Part shown: one piece after another, positions 1 through 6,179 of the stretch | Layout: the number at the start of each line of letters is the position of its first letter | How positions within the stretch are numbered: the stretch's first letter is position 1 | NCBI GenBank assembly: GCA_019347795.1 | Contig: JAHWKS010000375.1 | Location: 1-6,179, forward strand | Direction: 5' to 3' | DNA length: 6,179 nt | Source: Planctomycetota bacterium | Lineage (GTDB): Bacteria > Planctomycetota > Planctomycetia > Pirellulales > Pirellulaceae | Made by a program: the position numbers and the translations under genes | Notes under the pieces: generated by a model | Database searches by the model: none | What the model was told of the DNA's origin: nothing | Seen by the model: the letters and a program-made list of their open reading frames with translations, nothing else

Positions 1-2039
1 ACCGGCGTCTTCATCTTGACATAGTAGCGGTCGAGCTTTGCGGCATCGGTGCGCGGGGTGACCAGGCTCAGGAGGATCATCACGATGAACGGCGTGATCA
101 GCCGCGGCGGCAGGCGGAGGGTTTCGTAGAGCGCGCTGTCGACCTTCCGCAGGTCCATACCCATCGCCTGGTAGAGAAGGAAGTCAAGGTTGAACATCCC
201 CTGGCCGAGGAACTTGCCGGAGCGGCGGGTGACGGTGATTTCCCTTTCTTCCTCGATCCGCTGCGCGACGGCCACTTCGGTCATTTCGCCCAGCGGCGTC
301 AATCCTTCGCTCCAAAAGATCGCCTTGCCGCCGGTGGGGTCGAGTGTTTCAATGAACTCCTCGCCGACTTGAAGAGGCGTGGGCGGACTGCCCAATGCAT
401 CCAGCGCCGCAAGGGCCTGATCCCGCTCGGCCTGAGTTTCCGCGGCGGCGAGCTGCTGTTCGATCTCGGCTTGCTTCTCGTTCCACAGCGCGATCGCCGC
501 TTGACGCTTCTCCACGTCGGCCTCGGTCGCTTCGCGGCGGACGCGGATCGTGGTAACGTCGCTCTGCACCGCAAATGCGGGACTGGTGCGCAGCGAGGGC
601 ATCGCGACCGGCGCCAGAATCGGGATGATGAAGAACATGAGCGCCGAGAAGGCGATCGTCAGCCACGCCGCGTACGCGTTCGCCCGGCGCCAGAACATGC
701 CGATCCAGAACGGCGCCGCGAACACAATGGCCACCTCCAGGGCGATCTTGAACTGTCCAAACACGTCCATCAAATACAGCGACACCGTCGCCGCCCCGAC
801 GATGACGATCAGGCTTGCGATCCGCCCCGCCCGCACGTACGTCTTCTCGTCGGCGTTGGGGTCGATGTACGGGGCATAGATGTTGCGCACGACGAGGCCC
901 GCCGTGACGATCATATAACAGTCGGCCGAGGACATAAGCGCCGCCAGCAGGCACGCCAGCATCAGCCCCACCAGGCCGATTCCCAGCGGTCCCAGAATCC
1001 TGCGCGTGGCCACGCCCCAGATGCGATCGGGATCGCGGGCCGCTTCCACTTCGCCGGCCAGCAGTGCAATCAGGATCAATCCCGTGAGCGCCCATCCGAT
1101 GGTGCAGAACCGCTTGAGGAAATTGCCCGTCACCAGGCCGATGCGGGCGCCGTTCTCGGTCTTGGCCGAGCCGCCGCCGGTGGCGATGAAGTGCGGCTGC
1201 ACCACAATCCCCACCAGCCCCAACAGCGTGAGCGAGACGATGTAGTGCAGCGGAAACTCCCCCGCCCGCGGGCCGCCGAAGATTTCGAAGTATTCGTCGG
1301 TCACGCGGTCGTGCATCACGTCGAAGCCGGCGTACCACACCGCGGGCGAAACGGCGCCCTGCTGCGCGGCAAGCTGCTGCTGCGTCGTGTCGCCGAATTT
1401 TTCCACAAGCTGCGTCAGCCCCGAGGGAATTAATAGGAGCGACAGCATGATGATGCATAAGCCCTGAATCAAATCGGTCCAGTACGCCGCCCGCAACCCG
1501 CCCAACACGCCATAGACGATCACCACCACCGAAATGACGGGGACCAGGACATACTCCAGCCCGACCTCGCCGAAGCCGGGCATCTCGACCGTCTGCACGT
1601 TCATAATCGACGCCGCCACCTTGCCGATGGCGGAGAACATCGTCGAGAGATACACCATGTAGAAGCAGAAGCCGAAGATGGTGTAACCGGCGCCCAGCGA
1701 GGTGCTGTCGTACCGCTCCACAAACCAATCCCCGAGCGTCAAATGCCGCATGCGGCGATACCACACGGCGAAGATCCAGTAGAACGGCGTCACAAACAGC
1801 CACAACAGCACGCTCCAGATGCCGCTCAAGCCGCTGGTCCAGGTGGTGCGGCCGACCTGGATCGGATCATTGGCGCCCGTGCCGGCGCCGAAGGCGGCGA
1901 ACGTCTGCAGCAGCTTGCCGAACGACCGGCCCCCCATGAAGTAGTCTTCCTGCTTCTTCACCAGGCGCATGCACGCCAGGCCGATGCCCGCCATCATGAT
2001 GAAGTAGCCGACGAGAACGACGTAATCAATGGTCGCCAT
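1..2039 (-). CDS. Sodium:solute symporter (SSS/SSF family), C-terminus cut by window edge
   Basis: An inner-membrane secondary transporter, probably using the sodium gradient to import an organic solute; the substrate cannot be read from sequence. 679 codons are visible from ATG 2039 and the frame is still open at base 1. Family signs: hydrophobic helices from residue 5; FMGGRSFGK at 34-42; RMRHLTLGDWFVERYDS around 96-112; the SSF signature GGLRAAYWTDLIQ at 180-192; and ALMSSADCYM with Ser370-Ser371, the usual position of the Na2-site serines. The core of about 12 helices runs to near residue 480. It is followed by a hydrophilic insertion of about 150 residues including a coiled-coil-like stretch (about 503-547), then a further helix LITPFIVMILLSLV near 648-661. 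Such late extensions are unusual for the family. There is no Shine-Dalgarno before the ATG; the start is chosen because it leads directly into TM1. The gene is divergent from the RT gene. Confidence 0.93.
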   Translation of the reverse strand, partial: MATIDYVVLVGYFIMMAGIGLACMRLVKKQEDYFMGGRSFGKLLQTFAAFGAGTGANDPIQVGRTTWTSGLSGIWSVLLWLFVTPFYWIFAVWYRRMRHLTLGDWFVERYDSTSLGAGYTIFGFCFYMVYLSTMFSAIGKVAASIMNVQTVEMPGFGEVGLEYVLVPVISVVVIVYGVLGGLRAAYWTDLIQGLCIIMLSLLLIPSGLTQLVEKFGDTTQQQLAAQQGAVSPAVWYAGFDVMHDRVTDEYFEIFGGPRAGEFPLHYIVSLTLLGLVGIVVQPHFIATGGGSAKTENGARIGLVTGNFLKRFCTIGWALTGLILIALLAGEVEAARDPDRIWGVATRRILGPLGIGLVGLMLACLLAALMSSADCYMIVTAGLVVRNIYAPYIDPNADEKTYVRAGRIASLIVIVGAATVSLYLMDVFGQFKIALEVAIVFAAPFWIGMFWRRANAYAAWLTIAFSALMFFIIPILAPVAMPSLRTSPAFAVQSDVTTIRVRREATEADVEKRQAAIALWNEKQAEIEQQLAAAETQAERDQALAALDALGSPPTPLQVGEEFIETLDPTGGKAIFWSEGLTPLGEMTEVAVAQRIEEEREITVTRRSGKFLGQGMFNLDFLLYQAMGMDLRKVDSALYETLRLPPRLITPFIVMILLSLVTPRTDAAKLDRYYVKMKTP

Positions 2040-2149
2040 GAGCTGGACTTACGAAGCAGAAGGCACAGGCGGATGGCTGGCGGCGGAGCGAAGCGACGCC
2101 CCAGCGGCTTCTCGCCTGGTGTTGGAATGGATAGCAGCGGGCGACCGCC

Positions 2150-2177
2150 ATTGTAGGTGGCTCATGCTCGGATGCAA
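2150..2177 (-). promoter_or_regulatory. Candidate promoter for the transporter gene
   Basis: Read on the minus strand, TTGCAT at 2177-2172 is followed after 16 bases by TACAAT at 2155-2150. The -10 is a five-of-six match; the -35 keeps only the TTG. The predicted leader to ATG 2039 is about 105 nt. It mirrors the TACAAT on the plus strand, which fits a divergent promoter pair. Confidence 0.3.
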
Positions 2178-2184
2178 CCTTGCA
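2173..2184. promoter_or_regulatory. Short dyad TGCAA-CC-TTGCA in the divergent spacer
   Basis: Perfect 5-base inverted arms separated by two bases, placed almost exactly midway between the two opposed TACAAT hexamers (ATTGTAG 2150-2156 and CTACAAT 2197-2203). The position would suit an operator for a regulator acting on both genes. The arms are short and chance occurrence is possible; no regulator gene is visible in the window. Confidence 0.25.
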
Positions 2185-2197
2185 GGCGCCGGTGATC

Positions 2198-2203
2198 TAC
2201 AAT
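2198..2203 (+). promoter_or_regulatory. Candidate -10 element (TACAAT) for the RT gene
   Basis: TACAAT matches the sigma-70 -10 consensus at five of six bases and lies 36 bases before ATG 2240, predicting a short 5' leader of about 30 nt. No good -35 is found 16-18 bases upstream (the region reads roughly CAACCT). TTGCAG at 2180-2185 is only 12 bases away, too close for a standard promoter. If real, it argues against the TTG 2180 start. Confidence 0.3.
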
Positions 2204-2239
2204 CGCCTTGATCGCCTGCCCTCTGCATTACCTCTCGAC

Positions 2240-4624
2240 ATGATTGCCATGGCCGCATCCACCATTCAATTTGTCACGCGCACCAAACTGGCGGAACTCG
2301 GTCGCCAGCGAGATTCTCTGCTCGCACAGTATCAGAAAGCGGAAATGGAAGGCGCGCATGGCGAACCCCTGGCGGGACTTGTCGCGTTGTACGAGGCATT
2401 GAAGCAGATTCGGGTCGGCCACATGCCGCTGCATCGCGGTCTGCCAAATCTGGCTGTCTTGCTGCGCGCCGCGAAGGCGCCGGAGACGGTGGTGGCGTTC
2501 TGGCGAGAGCAACTGCTGCGTGAGATTCAGCGTGGCCGGCTCCGTGCCGATGTCGTTTACCTCTTCGGCGCATTCCTCGGCGAATGGGATAACCGCGACG
2601 CCATGCAGCAAGCCTTCCGGGATGAAGCGCGCGAACAACATGACCGCCTCATCCAACAAGCCGGTTCCCTCCCCGATGGTGCGCCCCCGCTGAAGCTTCT
2701 CGAGCGCCGGCTAGCCGGGCTGGCGGAGCATGTGGAGCACGTTTCCGCTCAGATTGATCAGGCGATCGAGGAGTCCGTCAGCGCGGGCTCGGGTTGCTAT
2801 CCTCGGTTGACGCAAATTGCCGCCAACCCGCATCATCCGGCCGATGTGCGAGCGGAAGCCAGACGTTTCAACAACGACGAAGTCCTCTCCCAGCAGCTCA
2901 CCGACGCGTTACGCGTCGCGACGCGAGATCCGAGGGATTGGTCGTGGTCGTCCTCCGGCGTCCCGGCGAGAGCGCAGTGGACCCGCAACAAGTGGCGGTT
3001 GTACCCGACGCTATCGCTGGTGGATCTGGCGATCCTCCAGGCTCATTCCGATTTCTGGTCCGGCGCGATCGAGAACTGTTACTCCCACACCGGCCGGCGG
3101 ATGAATCGACAAGGACGACTACAGAAATTGGAGGATCTGAACGCCCCGGAAGTCATCACGGCCAACGAGCGTCGCATGCTCAAGGCGGAGGTCGATCGCA
3201 TCCTGCTTCCCTGGTATGAACCGCGCGATCCCTGGACCTCGGAGCCCGTCTACCAGGAGGGAGAGCCGGTGCGCGGGATCGTCTATCTCCGCGCTGAAAA
3301 ACAATGCGAGGTGCGCGATGCTTCCCAGATGGGCTATGGCTACGCCGAAGGGGCCAACGCCATGATTCGGCAAGTCCATGCCGAAGTGCGATTGCTGCGA
3401 GCCGCCTTTCCCGACCGGGCGCTGCACGTGGTCAAGCTCGACATTCGCGACTACTTCGCCGACGTGCCGCACGAGACGTTGTTGCGGATGCTCGAGGGCC
3501 TGGGAATGCCCCGCTCGGGAAGGGAGTTCGCCGAGCGCTTTCTGGCGGTTCCTTATCTGATCGACGGCGGGCCGGCGCCGGCCCGCCGCGGCGCGCCGAT
3601 GGAACAGCCGTTCTCGCACTGGCTGTGCGAATGGCTGCTGCGGCTCATGGAGGCGTTCGTCCACTCGCGGGCGCGCGTGCGAATCATTCGTCAGATCGAC
3701 GATATTTGCCTGTTGGCGGGGACCCCGGACGACGCGGCGGCCGGATGGAGCGCCGTACGGGAGTTCCTCGCGGATTGCGGGCTGTCCATCAATGAAGAAA
3801 AATGCGGCGCGATCACGATCGGCGGAGATGCCGTCAAGGGATTGCCTGCGGCGGCCCCGCGCTGGGGGATGCTGGAATTGAATCGCGACGGCGATTGGCA
3901 ATTGCACGAGCCAACGTTCGAGAACCTGTTTCGTGATTCGCGGCGCGAAGTCAACCGCCGGGACGCCGTTCTGGCCAAGGTCTCCATATACAATCAGAAT
4001 TTGAAATTCCTCCTCGATTCGCTGGGCGTGGCCATGGACCTGGGGGACTCGCACCGCGAGTCCATCGGCGGAGCGCTCAGTCGTTTTGAGAGGACATTCT
4101 TCGATGGCGGGCGCAGCGTGTTCGACGGCCTGCGAGATTGCATTCGCGAGCGCTACCAGGACCGGTTCGACGCCATTCCGACGAGCTGGATGGTGTGGCC
4201 GATTACGGCCGGCGGCTTGGGTCTGCGATCCGCAACCGTGCTCGGCGGCCAGTACCAGATCGCGTACGACGAGCGCTGCAAGGTCCGAAAGCCGCCGCCG
4301 CGCGAGCGACCTGACAACTGGCAGACCGGCCACGAGGAATGGACGGCGTTTTACGAAGATCTCTTGGTCACTTTGGAGCCCGCCGAGTGTTCCGAATCGC
4401 AGACGATGAAGACGCTCGTGGACAGCTTCATCCGCCGCGGTAAGGCGATCTCCGGCGGAAAGCAAGAGGGACTGACGCAGTATTGGCGGTGGGTTCTCAG
4501 CGTGTATGGCCCCGAGATCCTCGACCGCTTGGGAACGTTCGAATTCCTGTTGACTGAACTGGTGCCGCTGCAACTTATTCAGGAGAAGCTGCTGGAGAAC
4601 GACATGACGGAGGGTGAAGGTTGA
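2240..4624 (+). CDS. Reverse-transcriptase-related protein, rvt-like domesticated cellular RT
   Basis: A complete 794-residue protein with an RT polymerase core and long flanking domains. Order (numbering from ATG 2240): helical N-terminus with coiled-coil-like segments at 16-37 and 151-180; fingers motif YPTLSLVDLAIL 255-266 leading to YSHTG 281-285; an insertion of about 80 residues; GYGYAEG 365-371, the counterpart of the usual SYGFRPG; motif A KLDIRDYF with Asp401; motif B RGAPMEQPFSHWLCEW 450-465; active-site box RQIDD with Asp487-Asp488; motif D INEEK with Lys521; WGML 542-545; then a C-terminal domain with IYNQNLKF near 583-590 and WPITAGGLGL 653-662. All three catalytic aspartates are present, so polymerase activity is plausible. 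The finger insertion, long termini and WGxL/GGLGL features match what I recall of rvt-type cellular RTs; an unknown-group (Abi/UG-like) RT is the alternative. No maturase, HNH or integrase domain is visible. Start: ATG 2240 preferred; ATG 2249 and TTG 2180 are alternatives, and none has a Shine-Dalgarno. TTG 2180 would place the candidate -10 inside the gene. The biological role is unknown. Confidence 0.9.
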   Translation: MIAMAASTIQFVTRTKLAELGRQRDSLLAQYQKAEMEGAHGEPLAGLVALYEALKQIRVGHMPLHRGLPNLAVLLRAAKAPETVVAFWREQLLREIQRGRLRADVVYLFGAFLGEWDNRDAMQQAFRDEAREQHDRLIQQAGSLPDGAPPLKLLERRLAGLAEHVEHVSAQIDQAIEESVSAGSGCYPRLTQIAANPHHPADVRAEARRFNNDEVLSQQLTDALRVATRDPRDWSWSSSGVPARAQWTRNKWRLYPTLSLVDLAILQAHSDFWSGAIENCYSHTGRRMNRQGRLQKLEDLNAPEVITANERRMLKAEVDRILLPWYEPRDPWTSEPVYQEGEPVRGIVYLRAEKQCEVRDASQMGYGYAEGANAMIRQVHAEVRLLRAAFPDRALHVVKLDIRDYFADVPHETLLRMLEGLGMPRSGREFAERFLAVPYLIDGGPAPARRGAPMEQPFSHWLCEWLLRLMEAFVHSRARVRIIRQIDDICLLAGTPDDAAAGWSAVREFLADCGLSINEEKCGAITIGGDAVKGLPAAAPRWGMLELNRDGDWQLHEPTFENLFRDSRREVNRRDAVLAKVSIYNQNLKFLLDSLGVAMDLGDSHRESIGGALSRFERTFFDGGRSVFDGLRDCIRERYQDRFDAIPTSWMVWPITAGGLGLRSATVLGGQYQIAYDERCKVRKPPPRERPDNWQTGHEEWTAFYEDLLVTLEPAECSESQTMKTLVDSFIRRGKAISGGKQEGLTQYWRWVLSVYGPEILDRLGTFEFLLTELVPLQLIQEKLLENDMTEGEG

Positions 4625-4736
4625 GACATCGGCGTTGGACACGCAAGGCCCTTGTAAAACGCGCACTTATGGACAGCGCCGCGCGTGTGGCGTACTCTCA
4701 AACAGTGCGATCGTTCCCTTCGTCACGGGCCAGCGA
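4625..4736. other. Spacer between RT and FHA genes, no clear terminator
   Basis: This 112-bp stretch has no GC-rich hairpin followed by a T-run. The palindrome CAAGGCCCTTG at 4644-4654 has no room for a loop, and the ACACGC/GCGTGT pair (4639-4644 with 4683-4688) spans about 38 bases without a T tract. Read-through from the RT gene into the FHA gene is therefore possible, or termination is factor-dependent. Confidence 0.4.
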
Positions 4737-4740
4737 ATGA
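4669..4740 (+). CDS. Possible 23-residue upstream ORF coupled to the FHA gene
   Basis: ATG 4669 opens a 23-codon frame (MDSAARVAYSQTVRSFPSSR, then ASE) whose TGA stop at 4738-4740 overlaps the FHA gene's ATG in an ATGA arrangement. Such overlaps are typical of translational coupling, and the downstream gene has no Shine-Dalgarno of its own. The peptide has no recognisable motif and its own start has no clear ribosome binding site, so this may be chance. The spacer codons would alternatively belong to an N-terminal extension of the FHA protein if TTG 4635 is used. Confidence 0.2.
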   Translation: MDSAARVAYSQTVRSFPSSRASE

Positions 4741-6179
4741 CGGCGATTCCCACTCCCGGCACGACCTCGCTCGCGACGAGCATGCGGTTTGCGCCGGTGT
4801 GCGCGCGGTTTCGCGACGCCTGGCGAGCGGGCGCCGTTCCGCCGAGGATCGAGGACTATCGCTTTGATCCCAACCTTGCCCAGACCGGCGCGCAGCAGCG
4901 GGAGCTGCTGTTCGACTTGATCGCCGTCGATCTGGAAGAGCGGTGGTGGCGCGGCGGCGGTCACTCCGGGTCGCCCGACACCTCCGTTGATGAGCAGCTC
5001 GCGTCGCCGCAGGACGACTTCCCGATGCGGCCGCTCCTGGAGGACTATCTCGCACGCTTTCCCGACGCCGGCCCCCTGATCCGCATGCCGGTGCGTTTGA
5101 TCGCCGTGGAGTATTCCGCGCGGCAGTTCTGGGGCGATCGGCCGGACCAGGCCGAGTACGCGCGGCGTTTCGCCCATCTGGGGCGTTCGCTGGAGCAAGT
5201 CCTGCGCGAAGTTCCCACGCCGTCGCAACTCCGGCTGCGGATCTATCATCAGGGAAAGCTGGTGCTCAACACCTCGCTCAACGGAGCGGTGGAGTTGGGG
5301 CGGCAACGGAAGGAGGACCCGCCCCCCTTCCAGCGTCTCTCGCTCCCGGAGGGTGACCGGATCATCATCGCCTCGCCCCGCGAGAACACCATCTCCCGCC
5401 GGCACATGCGGATCGCGGCCGACAAGGACGGCCGGGTGCGGATCACCAACCTGAGCACCAACCGCCCCTTGGAGATCGATACCGGCGAGCGGCTGAACCC
5501 CGGCGCCACGTGCGATCTTCCGGAAGGGGCGCTCGTGGTGATCGGCGACCGCGCTGTCCGCGTGCAGCAACCGGCCAGCGAGAACCTGCACCTCAAGAGC
5601 CTCGCCCAGCCGACATTGCCGCCGGGGGTGAGCGTGCAGCGTTCGGCGCAGCTTGCGACGCTGGTTTCGATGGGGCCCGGTGAAACGGAAGAGGAGCTGG
5701 GCCAGTGGCTGCAGGCGGTGATGGCGGTGGTGCAGGGCGCCGCCGGCTCGGCCGACTTCCTGGGCGAGGCGGCCAAGGCGGTGGTCGAGATCGCCGATCT
5801 CGACTCGGCCGCCGTCGTACTTTGGGAGGAAGGGCAATGGCGCGTCAAAGCCCGCGCCGGTCAGGCGGCCGAGTCGCCGTCGAAGTGGCAGCCGAGCCAG
5901 ACGATGCTTCACCGGGTGCAGCTCCAGCGCCGCACCCTCCGCCATGCGCCTACCGGGCCGGAAGGCGCCGAAGGTCCTAGCAGCCTGGCCGAGGTCAGTT
6001 CGCTGGTCGCGGCGCCGATCCTCAACTCCGAGGGAGAAGTGATCGCCGCCCTCTACGGCGATCGCCGCTCGCAGGCGGGAGATGTGGAGATCACGGCCTT
6101 GGAGGCGCTGTTGGTGGAGCTGATCGCCTCGGGAGTGGCCGCGGGTCTGGCCCGCATTGAGCAGGAGCGGGTGGCCCTC
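4737..6179 (+). CDS. FHA-GAF signalling protein with planctomycete kinase-type N-terminal domain, C-terminus beyond window
   Basis: 481 codons are visible from ATG 4737 and still open at the right edge. Residues about 15-150 form a module resembling the N-terminal region of planctomycetal Ser/Thr kinases: FDLIAVDLEERWWRG around 59-73, EDYLARFP at 102-109, and LIAVEYSARQFWGDRP from 121. Next is a forkhead-associated (phosphothreonine-binding) domain at about 165-272, with ELGRQ (Gly188-Arg189), ISRRHMRI (Ser220, Arg221, His223), NLSTNRPLEI and LPEGALVVIGD. A GAF-like sensor domain begins near 340 (FLGEAAKAVVEIADLDSAAV) and continues with VSSLVAAPILNSEGEVIAALYGD to the end. The output domain lies outside the window; SpoIIE-type phosphatase, histidine kinase, cyclase or sigma-54 activator are family-level possibilities I cannot choose between. 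Cytoplasmic; no signal peptide or TM seen. No Shine-Dalgarno precedes the ATG. The frame is open upstream to TTG 4635, and ATG 4782 is a downstream alternative. It lies 112 bp after the RT gene on the same strand, so co-transcription is possible. Confidence 0.88.
   Translation, partial: MTAIPTPGTTSLATSMRFAPVCARFRDAWRAGAVPPRIEDYRFDPNLAQTGAQQRELLFDLIAVDLEERWWRGGGHSGSPDTSVDEQLASPQDDFPMRPLLEDYLARFPDAGPLIRMPVRLIAVEYSARQFWGDRPDQAEYARRFAHLGRSLEQVLREVPTPSQLRLRIYHQGKLVLNTSLNGAVELGRQRKEDPPPFQRLSLPEGDRIIIASPRENTISRRHMRIAADKDGRVRITNLSTNRPLEIDTGERLNPGATCDLPEGALVVIGDRAVRVQQPASENLHLKSLAQPTLPPGVSVQRSAQLATLVSMGPGETEEELGQWLQAVMAVVQGAAGSADFLGEAAKAVVEIADLDSAAVVLWEEGQWRVKARAGQAAESPSKWQPSQTMLHRVQLQRRTLRHAPTGPEGAEGPSSLAEVSSLVAAPILNSEGEVIAALYGDRRSQAGDVEITALEALLVELIASGVAAGLARIEQERVAL

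Noticed and set aside
349..1803. Long open frames overlapping the transporter: a 484-codon minus-strand frame and a 354-codon plus-strand frame (369-1433)
   Set aside because: The transporter frame from 2039 has full SSS family motifs across this region; the other frames give Arg/Gly/His/Asp-rich, low-complexity translations typical of high-GC shadows.
2040..2239. Retron msr/msd or group II intron RNA upstream of the RT
   Set aside because: Only 200 bp is available; it lacks the long inverted a1/a2 repeats of a retron and any domain V-like hairpin. The RT also lacks intron maturase and endonuclease domains.
4644..4654. CAAGGCCCTTG palindrome as a terminator of the RT gene
   Set aside because: The arms leave only one base for a loop and no T-run follows.
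3119..4666. 515-codon minus-strand frame antisense to the RT gene
   Set aside because: The plus frame has ordered RT motifs through this interval; the antisense translation has no recognisable domain and its composition (rich in Arg, Gln, His) mirrors the sense codons.
4698..5945. 415-codon minus-strand frame antisense to the FHA-GAF gene
   Set aside because: Arg/His/Pro/Gly-rich translation without motifs, opposite a frame with clear FHA and GAF motifs.
2040..6179. Diversity-generating retroelement
   Set aside because: I found no near-repeat pair with adenine-specific differences, no accessory Avd-like gene and no C-type lectin target; the RT is also far longer than DGR RTs.

Overview
The window looks like a high-GC bacterial chromosome segment, most probably from a planctomycete. 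The best taxonomic clue is the right-hand gene. Its N-terminal module ('VDLEERWW', then 'EDYLARFP', then 'EYSARQFWGDRPDQAEY') is of the kind found at the N-terminus of many planctomycetal Ser/Thr kinases and signalling proteins, and is followed by FHA and GAF domains. None of the three genes has a convincing Shine-Dalgarno sequence, which also fits that phylum.

The layout is three genes. On the minus strand, from 2039 off the left edge, lies a sodium:solute symporter (SSS family), 679 codons visible, with an unusual soluble, partly coiled-coil insertion late in the protein. Divergent from it on the plus strand (about 2240 to 4624) is a complete reverse-transcriptase-related protein of about 794 residues. 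Its RT core has motif A (KLDIRDYF), motif B (RGAPMEQPFSHWLCEW) and an active-site box RQIDD. It has long N- and C-terminal extensions and an insertion of about 80 residues between the fingers and palm motifs. This architecture fits the domesticated 'rvt' cellular RT family (known mainly from eukaryotes, with few bacteria) better than group II introns, retrons or DGRs. On the plus strand from 4737 off the right edge lies the FHA-GAF signalling protein.

The 200-bp divergent spacer between transporter and RT carries two mirror-image TACAAT hexamers flanking a short TGCAA-CC-TTGCA dyad, a plausible divergent promoter/operator. A 23-codon upstream ORF overlaps the FHA gene start by ATGA. The three genes show no clear shared pathway. 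The RT appears to be a free-standing single gene: I see no intron RNA, retron ncRNA, template/variable repeats, target duplications, integrase or toxin partner. The long reading frames antisense to all three genes are high-GC shadows.
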